Below, in pieces: positions 24,350 through 33,348 of a stretch of DNA of 64,000 nt; the stretch's first letter is position 1, and the number at the start of each line of letters is the position of its first letter. The notes beneath the pieces were generated by a model. It had not been told where the DNA came from and did no database searches. It saw nothing but the letters and a program-made list of their open reading frames with translations. The stretch lies in the NCBI RefSeq assembly GCF_014637405.1, contig NZ_BMEY01000006.1, forward strand, positions 145,212 to 209,211. Reading direction: 5' to 3'. The position numbers were made by a program, and so were the translations under genes. Origin of the DNA: Ornithinibacillus halotolerans. Its GTDB lineage: Bacteria; Bacillota; Bacilli; Bacillales; Amphibacillaceae.

Positions 24350-25517
24350 TTATTCTGAGCCCATTAATTCCTTCAGTCGATTGTATGCTTCTGCATTTTC
24401 CGATAGTGCTTCGTCTGATTCAATGGCTGGGATAATATAATCCAGCAACGCGCCAAGTGAATAGTATTCAGAAGTTTGCACGATAATTAATCTTTCTTCA
24501 GGAACAACATAAATATATTGATTCCGTGCCCCCATTGCAGAATAGGTATCTATTCCACCATAATCGGATTCTGTTGCCGTCCAAAATAGATAACCGTAAC
24601 CTTGAGAATCTTCACCCGTATGTCTCGTTGTAGATGTTTTTACCCATTCCTCCGGGATAATTTGTTCACCATCCCACTTTCCATTGTGTAGATACAAGTA
24701 TCCAAATCGTGCCATGTCCCTCGGTACCATATGAGCATTTGTACCGCCATTAGTGATTCCTTCATTTGTACTTTGAAACTCTAAGCTTGTTATCCCAATT
24801 TTTTTAAAGATTTTTTCGTGCCCATATTCAGATAGTGTCTTTCCAGTTGCATTTTCGATGATTGCTGCTAACACAACAGCTGCACCAGTATCGTAGTTGA
24901 AATTTCCAACTTGTTCTTTAATGATTGGCTGGTCTAAGTAATATTGGAGTTGGTTTTCGCTGTTCTCCCATTCGTAGAAAACCTGTGGTCCTTGTTCCCA
25001 TTCTGGCCAATCAATTCCGTTTGTCATTGTCAATAGCTGTTCAATCGTCATGTTTTCTTTTTCCTTACTCATATTTTCAAATGTCATGTCAGGGAAATAA
25101 TCTAACACCAGGTCATCAAGTTTAACGATCCCTTCCTCAATGGCCACTCCAGTTATGGCACCCGTGAGACTTTTCGTAACGGAAAAAGTGTTATGTGGAT
25201 ATGTTTCGTTGTATGGCCAGCCATATTTCTCTGCAATTATATGGCCATTTCGTATGATTAGTAACCCATGTAAGTCATTAGGGTTATTATTTTCTACATA
25301 CTCAAACATCTCAACTAACTTTTCACTACTTACTCCTTGTTCCTCTGGGCTAGATACTGGTCATTCCTCGGTTGGCCAGCTAATCACTTTATCCTCATCT
25401 TTTGTTTGTTGTTCACCTGTTATATTATCTTTGGATACTTCGCTCTCAGATGTATCAGTACATGCTGTTAAGAACATGGATAATACCAATACGAGGACCA
25501 AATAGAGATTTTTCACT
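24350..25517 (-). pseudogene. Serine hydrolase (class C beta-lactamase-like) lipoprotein, disrupted
   Basis: An intact reading frame from 25309 encodes the penicillin-binding/beta-lactamase-like domain with the SxxK motif (TFSVTKSLTG), a YDTG-like NYDTGAA and GYGYLFW. Upstream in the same frame, an in-frame TGA at 25363-25361 interrupts WPTEE-stop-PVSSPEEQGVSSEKL, where related proteins have Trp (TGG). Further upstream is a lipoprotein signal (LVLVLVLSMFLTAC), but its likely GTG start at 25517, preceded by AAAGGGG, is one nucleotide out of frame: there is an extra base in the A5 or T4 run just after the start. Two lesions mean the exported protein is unlikely to be made. Confidence 0.78.
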
Positions 25518-25771
25518 TATAAACGCCCCTTTATTAATGTTACAATTGTGTTACAATGAGTTTAAGCAATATTCAAAATACTTACAACCGTTTATAGTGA
25601 AATCAGGAATAAAGAACTATATAGCTAGTCTCTGATGTTAGGGAAAGTACTACCTCTCAAAAAGTATATTAAATGCGCAAAATCTAGTTCTTTTATCCTT
25701 TTTCCTTCTTTTCTCATGACAATGTTCCACTCATTTGTTATGGTATAGTTGTGCAATTGAATAAGAAATAT

Positions 25772-25872
25772 CACTACTAGGGGTGCCCAAAAACGTGGGC
25801 TGAGAGGAAAGCACGTTAGCTTTCTGACTCTTATGGACCTGATCTGGTTAATACCAGCGGAGGGAAGTAGTC
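25772..25872 (+). promoter_or_regulatory. TPP (THI-box) riboswitch
   Basis: The conserved THI elements are all present in order: GGGGTGCC, GGCTGAGA, ACCTGATCTGG and TTAATACCAGCGGAGGGA. It precedes thiW by about 95 nt, with a terminator between. Binding of thiamine pyrophosphate would switch off the thiWDME operon. The rest of the 25518-25966 gap holds no gene. Confidence 0.96.
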
Positions 25873-25905
25873 AGACGAAACATGTCTAATCTATTTCAGC
25901 TTAAC

Positions 25906-25940
25906 AAGCCAGGTCCTGTAATTTAGGATCTGGCTTTTTT
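25906..25940 (+). terminator. Riboswitch-controlled terminator
   Basis: AAGCCAGGTCCT and AGGATCTGGCTT arms with a 7-nt loop are followed by TTTTTT, between the TPP aptamer and thiW; it is the likely expression platform. Confidence 0.85.
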
Positions 25941-25966
25941 GGTCCCTAAAAATTGGAGGGGAAGGA

Positions 25967-26467
25967 ATGAATCGAACACGTTTATTAACAACAATGGCCA
26001 TTTTTATCGCAATTGGAACATTAGGTGCACAGCTATTGTGGTTTCCAGCAGGGATTGCAAAAGCCTATCCAGTTCAACATGCGGTTAATGTCATGGCAGC
26101 TGTGACCCTTGGACCGGGACCAGCAGTTACTGTAGCTTTTATGATTGGTTTGCTTCGTAACATGCTTGGTTTAGGAACATTGTTAGCATTTCCAGGAGGA
26201 ATGATTGGTGCATTACTCGCAGGTTTACTTTACCAAAAGTTTAAGAAGAATGGGGTTGCTGTCCTTGGAGAAGCAATTGGTACCGGAGTAGTTGGATCTT
26301 TCGTGGCAGTGCCTTTTGCTCTTCTGCTTATGGGGAGTTCAGTTGGAGCGCTAGCTTTTCTACCGTCGTTTCTTGTGAGTAGTATTTCTGGTGGAATGAT
26401 TGGATGGTTTGTTTTATCACGTATCGGAGAAGGAAAAATTATGCAAACTTCTAAAGGGGGACTTTAA
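25967..26467 (+). CDS. thiW: ThiW, ECF transporter S component for thiazole
   Basis: This 166-residue membrane protein has five or six helices and matches ThiW: the LWFPAGIAKAYPVQHAVNVMAAVTLGPGPAVTVAFMIGLLRN region and GTLLAFPGGMIGA are diagnostic. It is the substrate-specific component of an energy-coupling factor importer, thought to take up the thiazole precursor (hydroxyethylthiazole), and uses a shared EcfA/T module encoded elsewhere. It is the first gene after the TPP riboswitch and terminator, in an operon with thiDME, which fits salvage of thiazole. Confidence 0.92.
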   Translation: MNRTRLLTTMAIFIAIGTLGAQLLWFPAGIAKAYPVQHAVNVMAAVTLGPGPAVTVAFMIGLLRNMLGLGTLLAFPGGMIGALLAGLLYQKFKKNGVAVLGEAIGTGVVGSFVAVPFALLLMGSSVGALAFLPSFLVSSISGGMIGWFVLSRIGEGKIMQTSKGGL

Positions 26468-26468
26468 A

Positions 26469-27314
26469 GTGGATACATACAATAGCTTCGATTCAAATAA
26501 GGTATTTACTCAAAAAAATATTTGCTGTGCATTAACGATTGCGGGAACCGATCCAAGTGGTGGGGCGGGAATACATGCTGATCTAAAAACGTTCCAAGAA
26601 CTAAAGGTGTATGGAATGTCCGTCATTACTTCGGTTGTTGCACAAAATACAACTGGTGTGCAGGATGTTCACCACTTGCCAATTGATTTCGTGTCACAGC
26701 AATTTGATTCAGTACTTACTGATATACCTGTCCATGCATTCAAAACAGGTATGATTGCCACTGTGGAAATGATGAAAGTGATTAAAGAAAAAGTGGAAAA
26801 TCTTCATATCCCATATGTACTGGATCCTGTAATGGTTGCAACTAGTGGAGATGCATTAATTGATAAGGAAGCCCGCAACTATTTACGTGAGCATCTCCTA
26901 CCTTTAACTACCCTTGTAACGCCGAATATTCCAGAGGCTGAATTCATCACGGGAAAGTCTATTGAAACGATAGAGGATATGGAAGATGTAGCAAAAGTAA
27001 TTGTGCATCAATATGGAGCTGGAGCAGCTCTTGTAAAGGGAGGGCATTTAACTGGAGATGCTATTGATATTCTTTACGATGGAGAGGACATGTACACCTA
27101 CACTGCTGAGCGTATTCATACGAAAAATACGCATGGAACAGGATGCACCTATTCAGCTGCAATTACTTCCTATTTAGGTCAGGGAGTTCCTCTTCCTGAA
27201 GCAGTTGATAAATCCAAGCAGTTTATTACGAATGCCATCAAACATGCCTTTCCATTAGGCAGCGGGAATGGTCCGACTAATCATTTTGCAGCTAGGATGG
27301 AGGCCGTCAAATAA
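26469..27314 (+). CDS. thiD: Hydroxymethylpyrimidine/phosphomethylpyrimidine kinase
   Basis: This ribokinase-fold enzyme of about 281 residues phosphorylates HMP and HMP-phosphate to HMP-PP in thiamine synthesis. The motifs are ALTIAGTDPSGGAGIHADLKTFQEL, YVLDPVMVATSGD, and the ATP/anion-hole motif NTHGTGCTYSAAIT with the catalytic Asp replaced by Gly-Cys as is normal for ThiD. The GTG at 26469, just after the thiW stop, was chosen from its GGGGGAC ribosome-binding site; longer upstream frames would lie inside thiW. The next gene overlaps by 1 nt. Confidence 0.93.
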   Translation: MDTYNSFDSNKVFTQKNICCALTIAGTDPSGGAGIHADLKTFQELKVYGMSVITSVVAQNTTGVQDVHHLPIDFVSQQFDSVLTDIPVHAFKTGMIATVEMMKVIKEKVENLHIPYVLDPVMVATSGDALIDKEARNYLREHLLPLTTLVTPNIPEAEFITGKSIETIEDMEDVAKVIVHQYGAGAALVKGGHLTGDAIDILYDGEDMYTYTAERIHTKNTHGTGCTYSAAITSYLGQGVPLPEAVDKSKQFITNAIKHAFPLGSGNGPTNHFAARMEAVK

Positions 27315-28093
27315 TGGATGCTTCTATTATCAAAAAGGTAAGAAGGGCACAACCTCTCATTCATCATTTAACGAATCAAGTTGTCATGAACTTTACTGCA
27401 AATGGACTTCTAGCCTTTGGGGGCTCACCTATCATGGCAAAAGCGAAAGAAGAAGCAGAAGACATAGGAAAAATCGTTGATGGTGTATTAATAAATATAG
27501 GGACTGTTATGCCACAAGATGTTCAATCTATGATTCTAGCAGGAAAAACTGCTAATGAACGCGATATCCCGGTTGTTTTTGATCCCGTAGGTGTTAAAGC
27601 ATCTTCATTTCGAAATGAAGTTGCAAAGGAAATATTACAAGTGGTTCGACCAACGATAATAAAAGGAAATGCTAGTGAACTGGCCTATTTAGCTAACATA
27701 CCTTGGGAGTCGAAAGGGGTAGATTCAGTTGGCACTGGGGATGTTGAAGAGGTAGCGATAAAGATTGCACAAATCTATGAAACTACTGTTGTTTTGACAG
27801 GAGAAACAGATGTTATTTGCACTGGAGAGGAATTAATCCATAATATGCTAGGTCATGAACTATTAACTAGAATGACCGGTGCAGGCTGTCTGTTAGGTTC
27901 TATTATAACAGCCTGCTTAACAACAAATGATCCAACAGAACTTCAGGCAAAAACCGCAGTATCCTTTTATGGCTTAGCAGCACAATATGCAGCGACTAGA
28001 CAAAATGTAACTGGACCTGGAACATTTATTCCACAATTTATAGATGCTTTATCGATGGAAGTTGAAGCATTAAGGGGAGGTAATTATGCATAA
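27314..28093 (+). CDS. thiM: Hydroxyethylthiazole kinase
   Basis: This 259-residue enzyme phosphorylates hydroxyethylthiazole to THZ-P in the salvage branch of thiamine synthesis. Signatures are IHHLTNQVVMNFTANGLLAFGGSPIMA, VVFDPVGVKAS, IIKGNASELAYL and the C-terminal TGAGCLLGSI. It overlaps thiD by 1 nt (TAATG) and thiE by 8 nt, so the operon is tightly coupled. It lies downstream of the TPP riboswitch. Confidence 0.95.
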   Translation: MDASIIKKVRRAQPLIHHLTNQVVMNFTANGLLAFGGSPIMAKAKEEAEDIGKIVDGVLINIGTVMPQDVQSMILAGKTANERDIPVVFDPVGVKASSFRNEVAKEILQVVRPTIIKGNASELAYLANIPWESKGVDSVGTGDVEEVAIKIAQIYETTVVLTGETDVICTGEELIHNMLGHELLTRMTGAGCLLGSIITACLTTNDPTELQAKTAVSFYGLAAQYAATRQNVTGPGTFIPQFIDALSMEVEALRGGNYA

Positions 28094-28712
28094 AGCGATG
28101 CTAGCAAAAAAACTACGAAAATATTTTGTTATGGGTTCACAAAACTGTTCCCTAGACCCTGTGGAAACTCTGAAACTAGCGGTAGAGGCAGGGATTACCG
28201 CTTTCCAGTTTCGGGAAAAAGGAGTAGGATCCTTAACCGGAGAAAAGAAGTTGGAGCTAGGTAAAAAGCTTAGAGAGATATGCTTGGAGCATAATGTATT
28301 GTTTATTATTAATGATGATGTGGATTTAGTAAAACCGTTAGAAGCGGATGGTATTCATGTTGGGCAAGAGGATGTATCTGTTAATGATTTGCGAAAATTA
28401 ATGCCAGAGAAAATTATCGGTCTTTCTGTTTCTAATCGGTTTGAATTAGAGCAAAGCCCTATCCATTTAGTAGATTATGTAGGAGCAGGTCCAATCTTTT
28501 CAACAACTACTAAATCTGATGCCAAAGCACCTGTAGGTATAGAGTGGATAAAAGCAATACGTAACGAGTATCCCTCAATTCCGCTAGTTGGTATAGGGGG
28601 GATTAATACAACAAATGCTGGACAAGTGATGTCAGCAGGGGCAGATGGGGTAGCTGTTATATCCGCCATAACGAAGGCAGAAAATATTGAGAAAGCAGTG
28701 AAGAATTTATAG
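28086..28712 (+). CDS. thiE: Thiamine-phosphate synthase
   Basis: This 208-residue TIM-barrel enzyme couples HMP-PP and THZ-P to thiamine phosphate. Motifs are FVMGSQNC, FQFREKG, IINDDVDLVKPLEADGIHVGQED, GAGPIFSTTTKSDAKAPVG and VGIGGINTTNAGQVMSAGADGVAVISAI. It is the last gene of the thiWDME operon; a GGGGAC-type repeat hairpin starts 4 nt after its stop codon and may act as the terminator. Confidence 0.96.
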   Translation: MHKAMLAKKLRKYFVMGSQNCSLDPVETLKLAVEAGITAFQFREKGVGSLTGEKKLELGKKLREICLEHNVLFIINDDVDLVKPLEADGIHVGQEDVSVNDLRKLMPEKIIGLSVSNRFELEQSPIHLVDYVGAGPIFSTTTKSDAKAPVGIEWIKAIRNEYPSIPLVGIGGINTTNAGQVMSAGADGVAVISAITKAENIEKAVKNL

Positions 28713-28716
28713 TAAT

Positions 28717-28764
28717 GGGGGGACAGTCCCTCTGTGAATAAAATCACAGAGGGACTGTTCCCCT
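28717..28764. repeat. REP-like paired palindrome R5 (hairpin)
   Basis: GGGGACAGTCCCTCTGTGA and its inverted copy TCACAGAGGGACTGTTCCCC face each other across a short A-rich loop. It lies between the thiE stop and the convergent S41 peptidase stop and may terminate both. The arms are nearly identical to R6 on the other side of the S41 gene. Confidence 0.8.
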
Positions 28765-28768
28765 ACCA

Positions 28769-30052
28769 TTATTTTGTGATTGCTTCTTGAAGGAGTTTCA
28801 TAGCTGTTTCCATATCGATATCTTTTTCCAAATGTTCTGGTGTCCATGGAATATAGATATGTGGTTTTATCCCTTGCTCATGATCTGGTTTCCGATGGTC
28901 AAGACTATCTAGTCGAGATGTCGGATACATCAGTTCAAACAAATCATTCCATCGCTTTTCTACAAGATTAGAATAATCATTAATTCCCATAGTTGGCCTA
29001 CCAACCACTGTTACTTTTGGAGATTGTTTGCAACTATATACGAAAATATCTCCAGTACTGCCACAGAAATTATCAGCTAATAGAATGATATTTTTAGGGT
29101 GTTCTAAGCCTTCAACTATAAAGTCGTTATCACTACTTTCTTCATCAAAACTAACAAAACCTTTACCTCTATGTTCTTTCCATGTACTGTCTAACCACTG
29201 GCTAAGACCTTTACGGTATTCTTCACTTTCAATCGTTTCTAATTGCTGTTCTGCTGACTGAATCATTAAATCTGCATTTCTCGCAGTACAATTAAACTTC
29301 ATTTGATAGGTACTAGAATCAATCTTAGTCTCACCTACAGGGAATATGTACTTCTCGAGATCCTTATAAGATAATGTACTTCCTCCATAATTGATACGTA
29401 CGTCAATAATGAGATTCGGTGTTTTCTCTAACACATCTTTGTTCTCTTTTACTAGTTTCTCAATTGAATCTGGCTCAAAAAAATCTGTCAGGGTCATGAG
29501 CATCGTATTGTTATCAATTTTTGTCATAGAGTGATTCGATATGTAACTTGCTTTCTCATATTTCTTTAATTCTAGTTGTGTTATATTCCCATGGCTATCG
29601 ATGACTTCAGCAATATTGTATTTTGCAATAATCTTGCGCCAATCCTCTCGTTCGGCTTTAGTTTCCATTAGTTCGCGTTGATGTTTTTGCACGAGCTCAA
29701 GCACTGGAATGTTGTCTAATGATAGGATAGCATCTCCTAGATTTATACGGTTTTCTGTGGTAATTGTTGTGACATATAATTTTTCTTGGAATCTTCTTAC
29801 GCGAAAGCCATTATCATATTCTTTTTCTGAATCTGATTTTATCAGTTTAAAAATCAAGTGTGGATCTTGAAAGTCGATTAAATAATCTTGGACGATATCT
29901 AGAAATCGAGAAGCATTCAGTTCATCTTTTGCTTCTAAATGACTTATAATGCGTTCGAATTCTAACGGATTATCCCAACCCTTTTTATCAATATACCCTG
30001 CATAGTCATGGTGCAGAATGTCTACAATCTCACGAAAAATATTAGTATACAT
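28769..30052 (-). CDS. S41-family peptidase-like protein (cytoplasmic)
   Basis: This 427-residue protein has the C-terminal processing peptidase (S41) fold: an N-terminal helical domain, a degenerate PDZ-like middle (LGDAILSLDNIPVLEL), and the catalytic-core motifs TPNLIIDVRINYGGSTL and KNIILLADNFCGSTGDIFVYSCKQ, with Ser in GSTGD, then GRPTMGINDYS. No signal peptide or membrane helix is visible, unlike CtpA. Activity is plausible but the Ser-Lys dyad is not certain. The start follows AAAGGGGCG. The gene is bracketed by the near-identical repeats R5 and R6. Confidence 0.75.
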   Translation of the reverse strand: MYTNIFREIVDILHHDYAGYIDKKGWDNPLEFERIISHLEAKDELNASRFLDIVQDYLIDFQDPHLIFKLIKSDSEKEYDNGFRVRRFQEKLYVTTITTENRINLGDAILSLDNIPVLELVQKHQRELMETKAEREDWRKIIAKYNIAEVIDSHGNITQLELKKYEKASYISNHSMTKIDNNTMLMTLTDFFEPDSIEKLVKENKDVLEKTPNLIIDVRINYGGSTLSYKDLEKYIFPVGETKIDSSTYQMKFNCTARNADLMIQSAEQQLETIESEEYRKGLSQWLDSTWKEHRGKGFVSFDEESSDNDFIVEGLEHPKNIILLADNFCGSTGDIFVYSCKQSPKVTVVGRPTMGINDYSNLVEKRWNDLFELMYPTSRLDSLDHRKPDHEQGIKPHIYIPWTPEHLEKDIDMETAMKLLQEAITK

Positions 30053-30163
30053 CGTAACGCCCCTTTATTTTAAAGTGATACCTATATTTTAAAGTATTAA
30101 GAATATATAAACAATAAACTGAGGTTGGATTGTAACTCAGTCTTCAGATGGAGATAATGAGTT

Positions 30164-30209
30164 GGGGGACAGTCCCTCTGTGAAGTACTAAACAGAGGGA
30201 CTGTCCCCC
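30164..30209. repeat. REP-like paired palindrome R6 (hairpin)
   Basis: GGGGGACAGTCCCTCTGTG and CAGAGGGACTGTCCCCC arms with a short loop abut the stop codon of the HtrA-type gene (30210) and probably terminate it. Confidence 0.8.
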
Positions 30210-30986
30210 TCACTCCACACCGGGGAGATTAGTCATTGGTGTTTCTGACCAACTTTTAATTAAGGAGAGGACATTCATAATGGGGATGCTGAATCCGATC
30301 GTGCCTATGTCAGAGGCAGCGGAGTTAATACCAATTACTTCACCTGTTTCACTATGGAGGAGGGGACCACCACTATTTCCAGGGGCAATTGGTGCAGAAA
30401 TTTGATACAAGCCCTCATAAAAGTATTGTTCAATTTCTAAATCACGATTAAGCCCACTAATGATTCCCGTTGTCACCGTATTTTCTAGACCAAGAGGACT
30501 TCCTAATGCAAGTACTTCATCCCCAAGTTCTGCTTTTTCAGTTCGAATTTGTAAAGGTTCCATCCCGCGCATGCCATCAACCCTGATAAGAGCAATATCA
30601 ATATCGGTGCTAATCCCTATTACAGTACCAGTAAAAAATAGTTCATCTGACGTAATAATAGTTACCTCTTTAACACCACTAACGACATGGGCGTTAGTGA
30701 TAACATCGCCCATGTCGTTATACAAAAATCCGGAGCCAATTGAACCGTCCATCGTTTCAATTTTCACGACTTTCTTTTGTGCTTGTTGAATAATATCTTT
30801 TAATGCTAATGATTCATCCTCGTTTTCTATGATTGTATCGTTCGTCTCTATATTAGCATCTGCTAGAATAGTTGATGGTTGATCTAACTTATCGGAAAGA
30901 TGTCCTTTTATTAAAAACATGCCCGCCACACCAGCAGCACAAATGAATAAAGTCAATATTATACTGATTATCCATCGTTTATTCAT
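30210..30986 (-). CDS. HtrA-type trypsin-like serine protease without PDZ
   Basis: This membrane-anchored extracytoplasmic protease has about 258 residues: one N-terminal transmembrane segment, a linker, then an S1C trypsin-fold domain with the full triad (His in VITNAHVVSG, Asp in STDIDIALIRV, Ser in APGNSGGPLLH). The protein stops after the protease domain, so the PDZ domain of HtrA/DegP is absent. ATG at 30986 is preferred; 31025 is possible. It lies just downstream of the zinc-ribbon/FxLYD gene, with which it is probably cotranscribed. Confidence 0.82.
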   Translation of the reverse strand: MNKRWIISIILTLFICAAGVAGMFLIKGHLSDKLDQPSTILADANIETNDTIIENEDESLALKDIIQQAQKKVVKIETMDGSIGSGFLYNDMGDVITNAHVVSGVKEVTIITSDELFFTGTVIGISTDIDIALIRVDGMRGMEPLQIRTEKAELGDEVLALGSPLGLENTVTTGIISGLNRDLEIEQYFYEGLYQISAPIAPGNSGGPLLHSETGEVIGINSAASDIGTIGFSIPIMNVLSLIKSWSETPMTNLPGVE

Positions 30987-31006
30987 TTCCGTCTTATCAT
31001 CCTTTC

Positions 31007-32254
31007 CTATTGATCGAAGTACCAAGTGATATTAATAATTTCCACTAATACTTCTTCATTGATGCCTTCAACTAACCCATAAAAATAACCTTCATCACCA
31101 GGTTCTAATAATTCTGGCTCTACATAAACAAACCCTTCTGTTACGTATTCATCATTCGCATCAAAAAGTGCATAATAGATAATAATCGTATAAATAGGCA
31201 CGGTTGCTACACTTTTTATAGTGCCTTCAAAGGTTACATCTCCATTGTCTTCTAGTGCTGCTGTAAATGAAGTCACTTCTACTGCGGCAGTACGATTATG
31301 CAAATCATCTTGTGCTGCTTGTTCTTCATAAGCGAGTTTCTCTTGTTCGACTTGATCTTTTAATTGCAGTAAAGTGTCATCGTTCTCTTTATAACTGAGT
31401 GCTTTATTAATAGCATTTAATGCTTCAGCAAACTGATTATTAGCTAGAAAATCAGTCACCTCTGTACTTGTAATTTCCACGATCTTAGTTAATATTTCTT
31501 CCTTAATACTATCTGCTTCAGGAGAGGATAATGAATCTAATGTTGATAGCTTACTAGCAAGTGAATCAACACTATTTAAATCGGCAATTTCTTGCTTTAG
31601 CTTACCTATTACAATATTTCCTTCTTCATTAGAAATAATTTCTTTAAATGAATTAAATAGTGGACTAGTTTCTTTATTTGCTTGTTCTTTTAAAGGACCA
31701 ATTTGTTGTTCAGCCGAATTGAAATCTTGATTCGCTAACAATTGTCTTACAGCTTCTAATTCAGTTGAGAAAGCTTGAGCACGTGTAATTTCGTCTATGT
31801 TTAGTCTCAACACTTCATAATCTGGTCTAATTTCCATTGCCTCATTTAACTGATTAATTGCCGAATCATAATCACCATTTAGTGCGGCCGTTTCTGCACT
31901 CTCTTGTAACTCAAGCACCGTATCATTCTTTTTTTGCTCGGATAAAAAGGTGAATACTAACAATGTAGACACAACTAACAATGAAATGATTGGGATAAGG
32001 ATAGGTAATTTCGATGATAAGAAAGAACTCTTTGTAGTTACGTTATTTTGTGGCATGTAAGTATGTTGTTGGTGTTGTTCTTCTGGTTTTTGGGGTGGAT
32101 TTAAAGGCTGTTGAGGTGTTTTTTTCTCCTCTATTTCTTCATTTTTCTGAGGAGGTTCTGTTACGGAAGGCTGATCAGAATTAACTTCTGTACCACAACT
32201 CATACAAAAACTCGAGCCCTCTAATAATTTTTCTCCACATTGACGGCAAAACAA
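31007..32254 (-). CDS. Zinc-ribbon, TPR-like, FxLYD-domain membrane protein
   Basis: The product has about 415 residues, in order: a zinc ribbon (MFCRQCG...SFCMSCG, two CxxC pairs), a Pro/Gln-rich linker, one transmembrane helix (LPILIPIISLLVVSTLLVF), extracytoplasmic TPR-like helices (NGDYDSAINQLNEAMEIRPDYE and others), and a C-terminal FxLYD domain (FEGTIKSVATVPIYTIIIYYALFDAND). TTG at 32254 is preferred because the AGGAGG site abuts the earlier ATG, leaving no spacing, and the zinc ribbon normally begins at Met-Phe-Cys. The longer frame up to 32458 lacks start signals. Its role is unknown, perhaps as scaffold for the downstream protease. Confidence 0.78.
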   Translation of the reverse strand: MFCRQCGEKLLEGSSFCMSCGTEVNSDQPSVTEPPQKNEEIEEKKTPQQPLNPPQKPEEQHQQHTYMPQNNVTTKSSFLSSKLPILIPIISLLVVSTLLVFTFLSEQKKNDTVLELQESAETAALNGDYDSAINQLNEAMEIRPDYEVLRLNIDEITRAQAFSTELEAVRQLLANQDFNSAEQQIGPLKEQANKETSPLFNSFKEIISNEEGNIVIGKLKQEIADLNSVDSLASKLSTLDSLSSPEADSIKEEILTKIVEITSTEVTDFLANNQFAEALNAINKALSYKENDDTLLQLKDQVEQEKLAYEEQAAQDDLHNRTAAVEVTSFTAALEDNGDVTFEGTIKSVATVPIYTIIIYYALFDANDEYVTEGFVYVEPELLEPGDEGYFYGLVEGINEEVLVEIINITWYFDQ

Positions 32255-32563
32255 TGATGTCATCCTCCTATTCGAATGCGTCTTCAAAAAATAAACGCAA
32301 TAATATGCCATTATATGTAGAACTGGGCAAAAAGGTTCCTCTTTTTTTAAAAAATAATAAAAAAGTCTTAGGAAGTATGTCCTTAGACATGACAAGTTGA
32401 TTTTGAGTGAATAAAGAAAGGAAATGAAGTTGATAAAGCATCTCCAATTGATTTCCAAATAAAAGGAAAGAAATGGAGTTGACCTAATACGTCATTCCAT
32501 TCGAAACTTATCTACTAGAATGATATGATGGATGCAATATGCTTTGAAAAGGAAAGAGTATCT

Positions 32564-33265
32564 ATGAATCTATCAATTTTATATGAAGACAATCATTTAT
32601 TATTAGTGGAAAAGCCGGTTAATATACCTGTTCAAGCGGATAATAGTGGGGATCTTGATTTCTTAACTATGTTGAAAGAAGACATAAAAGTTCGTTATCA
32701 AAAGCCTGGAAATGTATATTTAGGGCTGGTCCATCGTTTAGACCGGCCAGTTGGCGGGGTAATGGTTTTTGCAAAAACTTCTAAAGCAGCATCAAGATTG
32801 TCCGACATGCTCAGAAGACGTGTTATAGAGAGAAACTATTTAGCAGTTGTACACGGGAAAATCGACCAGAAGAATGGACAGTTAGTACATTATTTATTCA
32901 AAGATAAACGTAAAAACCATGTATATGCTGTTTCAAAAGATCATAATCAAGCTAAAAAAGCAGTACTGGAATATGAGGTAATAGACTCCAAGGATAATTT
33001 AAGTCTACTTTCTGTTAATCTCATTACAGGAAGACCACATCAGATACGGGTTCAACTTTCTACGATTGGCCACCCCTTATACGGAGATCAAAAATATGGA
33101 AAACATCTTAATAAAGTGGGGCAGCAAATTGCACTTTGGGCACACTCTATTCACTTTGAGCACCCGGTTAAAAAAGAGCCACTAGATTTATATTCCTATC
33201 CTCCGAATAAAGACCCATGGAAGTTGTGGGATAGTATTTTACAACAAAAAGTGGGTACAATCTAA
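32564..33265 (+). CDS. RluA-family RNA pseudouridine synthase
   Basis: This protein of about 233 residues has the RluA/RluD signature GLVHRLDRPVGGVMVFAKT with the catalytic Asp, plus the TGRPHQIRVQL motif. It isomerises uridine to pseudouridine in rRNA or tRNA. No S4 domain is present. The start at 32564 follows AAAGGAAAG; the frame continues upstream but without start signals. It is monocistronic, divergent from the FxLYD gene. Confidence 0.9.
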   Translation: MNLSILYEDNHLLLVEKPVNIPVQADNSGDLDFLTMLKEDIKVRYQKPGNVYLGLVHRLDRPVGGVMVFAKTSKAASRLSDMLRRRVIERNYLAVVHGKIDQKNGQLVHYLFKDKRKNHVYAVSKDHNQAKKAVLEYEVIDSKDNLSLLSVNLITGRPHQIRVQLSTIGHPLYGDQKYGKHLNKVGQQIALWAHSIHFEHPVKKEPLDLYSYPPNKDPWKLWDSILQQKVGTI

Positions 33266-33348
33266 GATGCTAGTATACAAAACAAATGTTATAATAGTAA
33301 ACCACATAGGATTTTACCTAGAAAGTCAAGTGTAACTGGAGGGGAATT

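Noticed and set aside
31007..32458. N-terminal extension of the FxLYD protein to 32458
   Set aside because: The upstream 68 codons lack a ribosome-binding site and read as low-complexity shadow sequence; the zinc ribbon gives the natural start.
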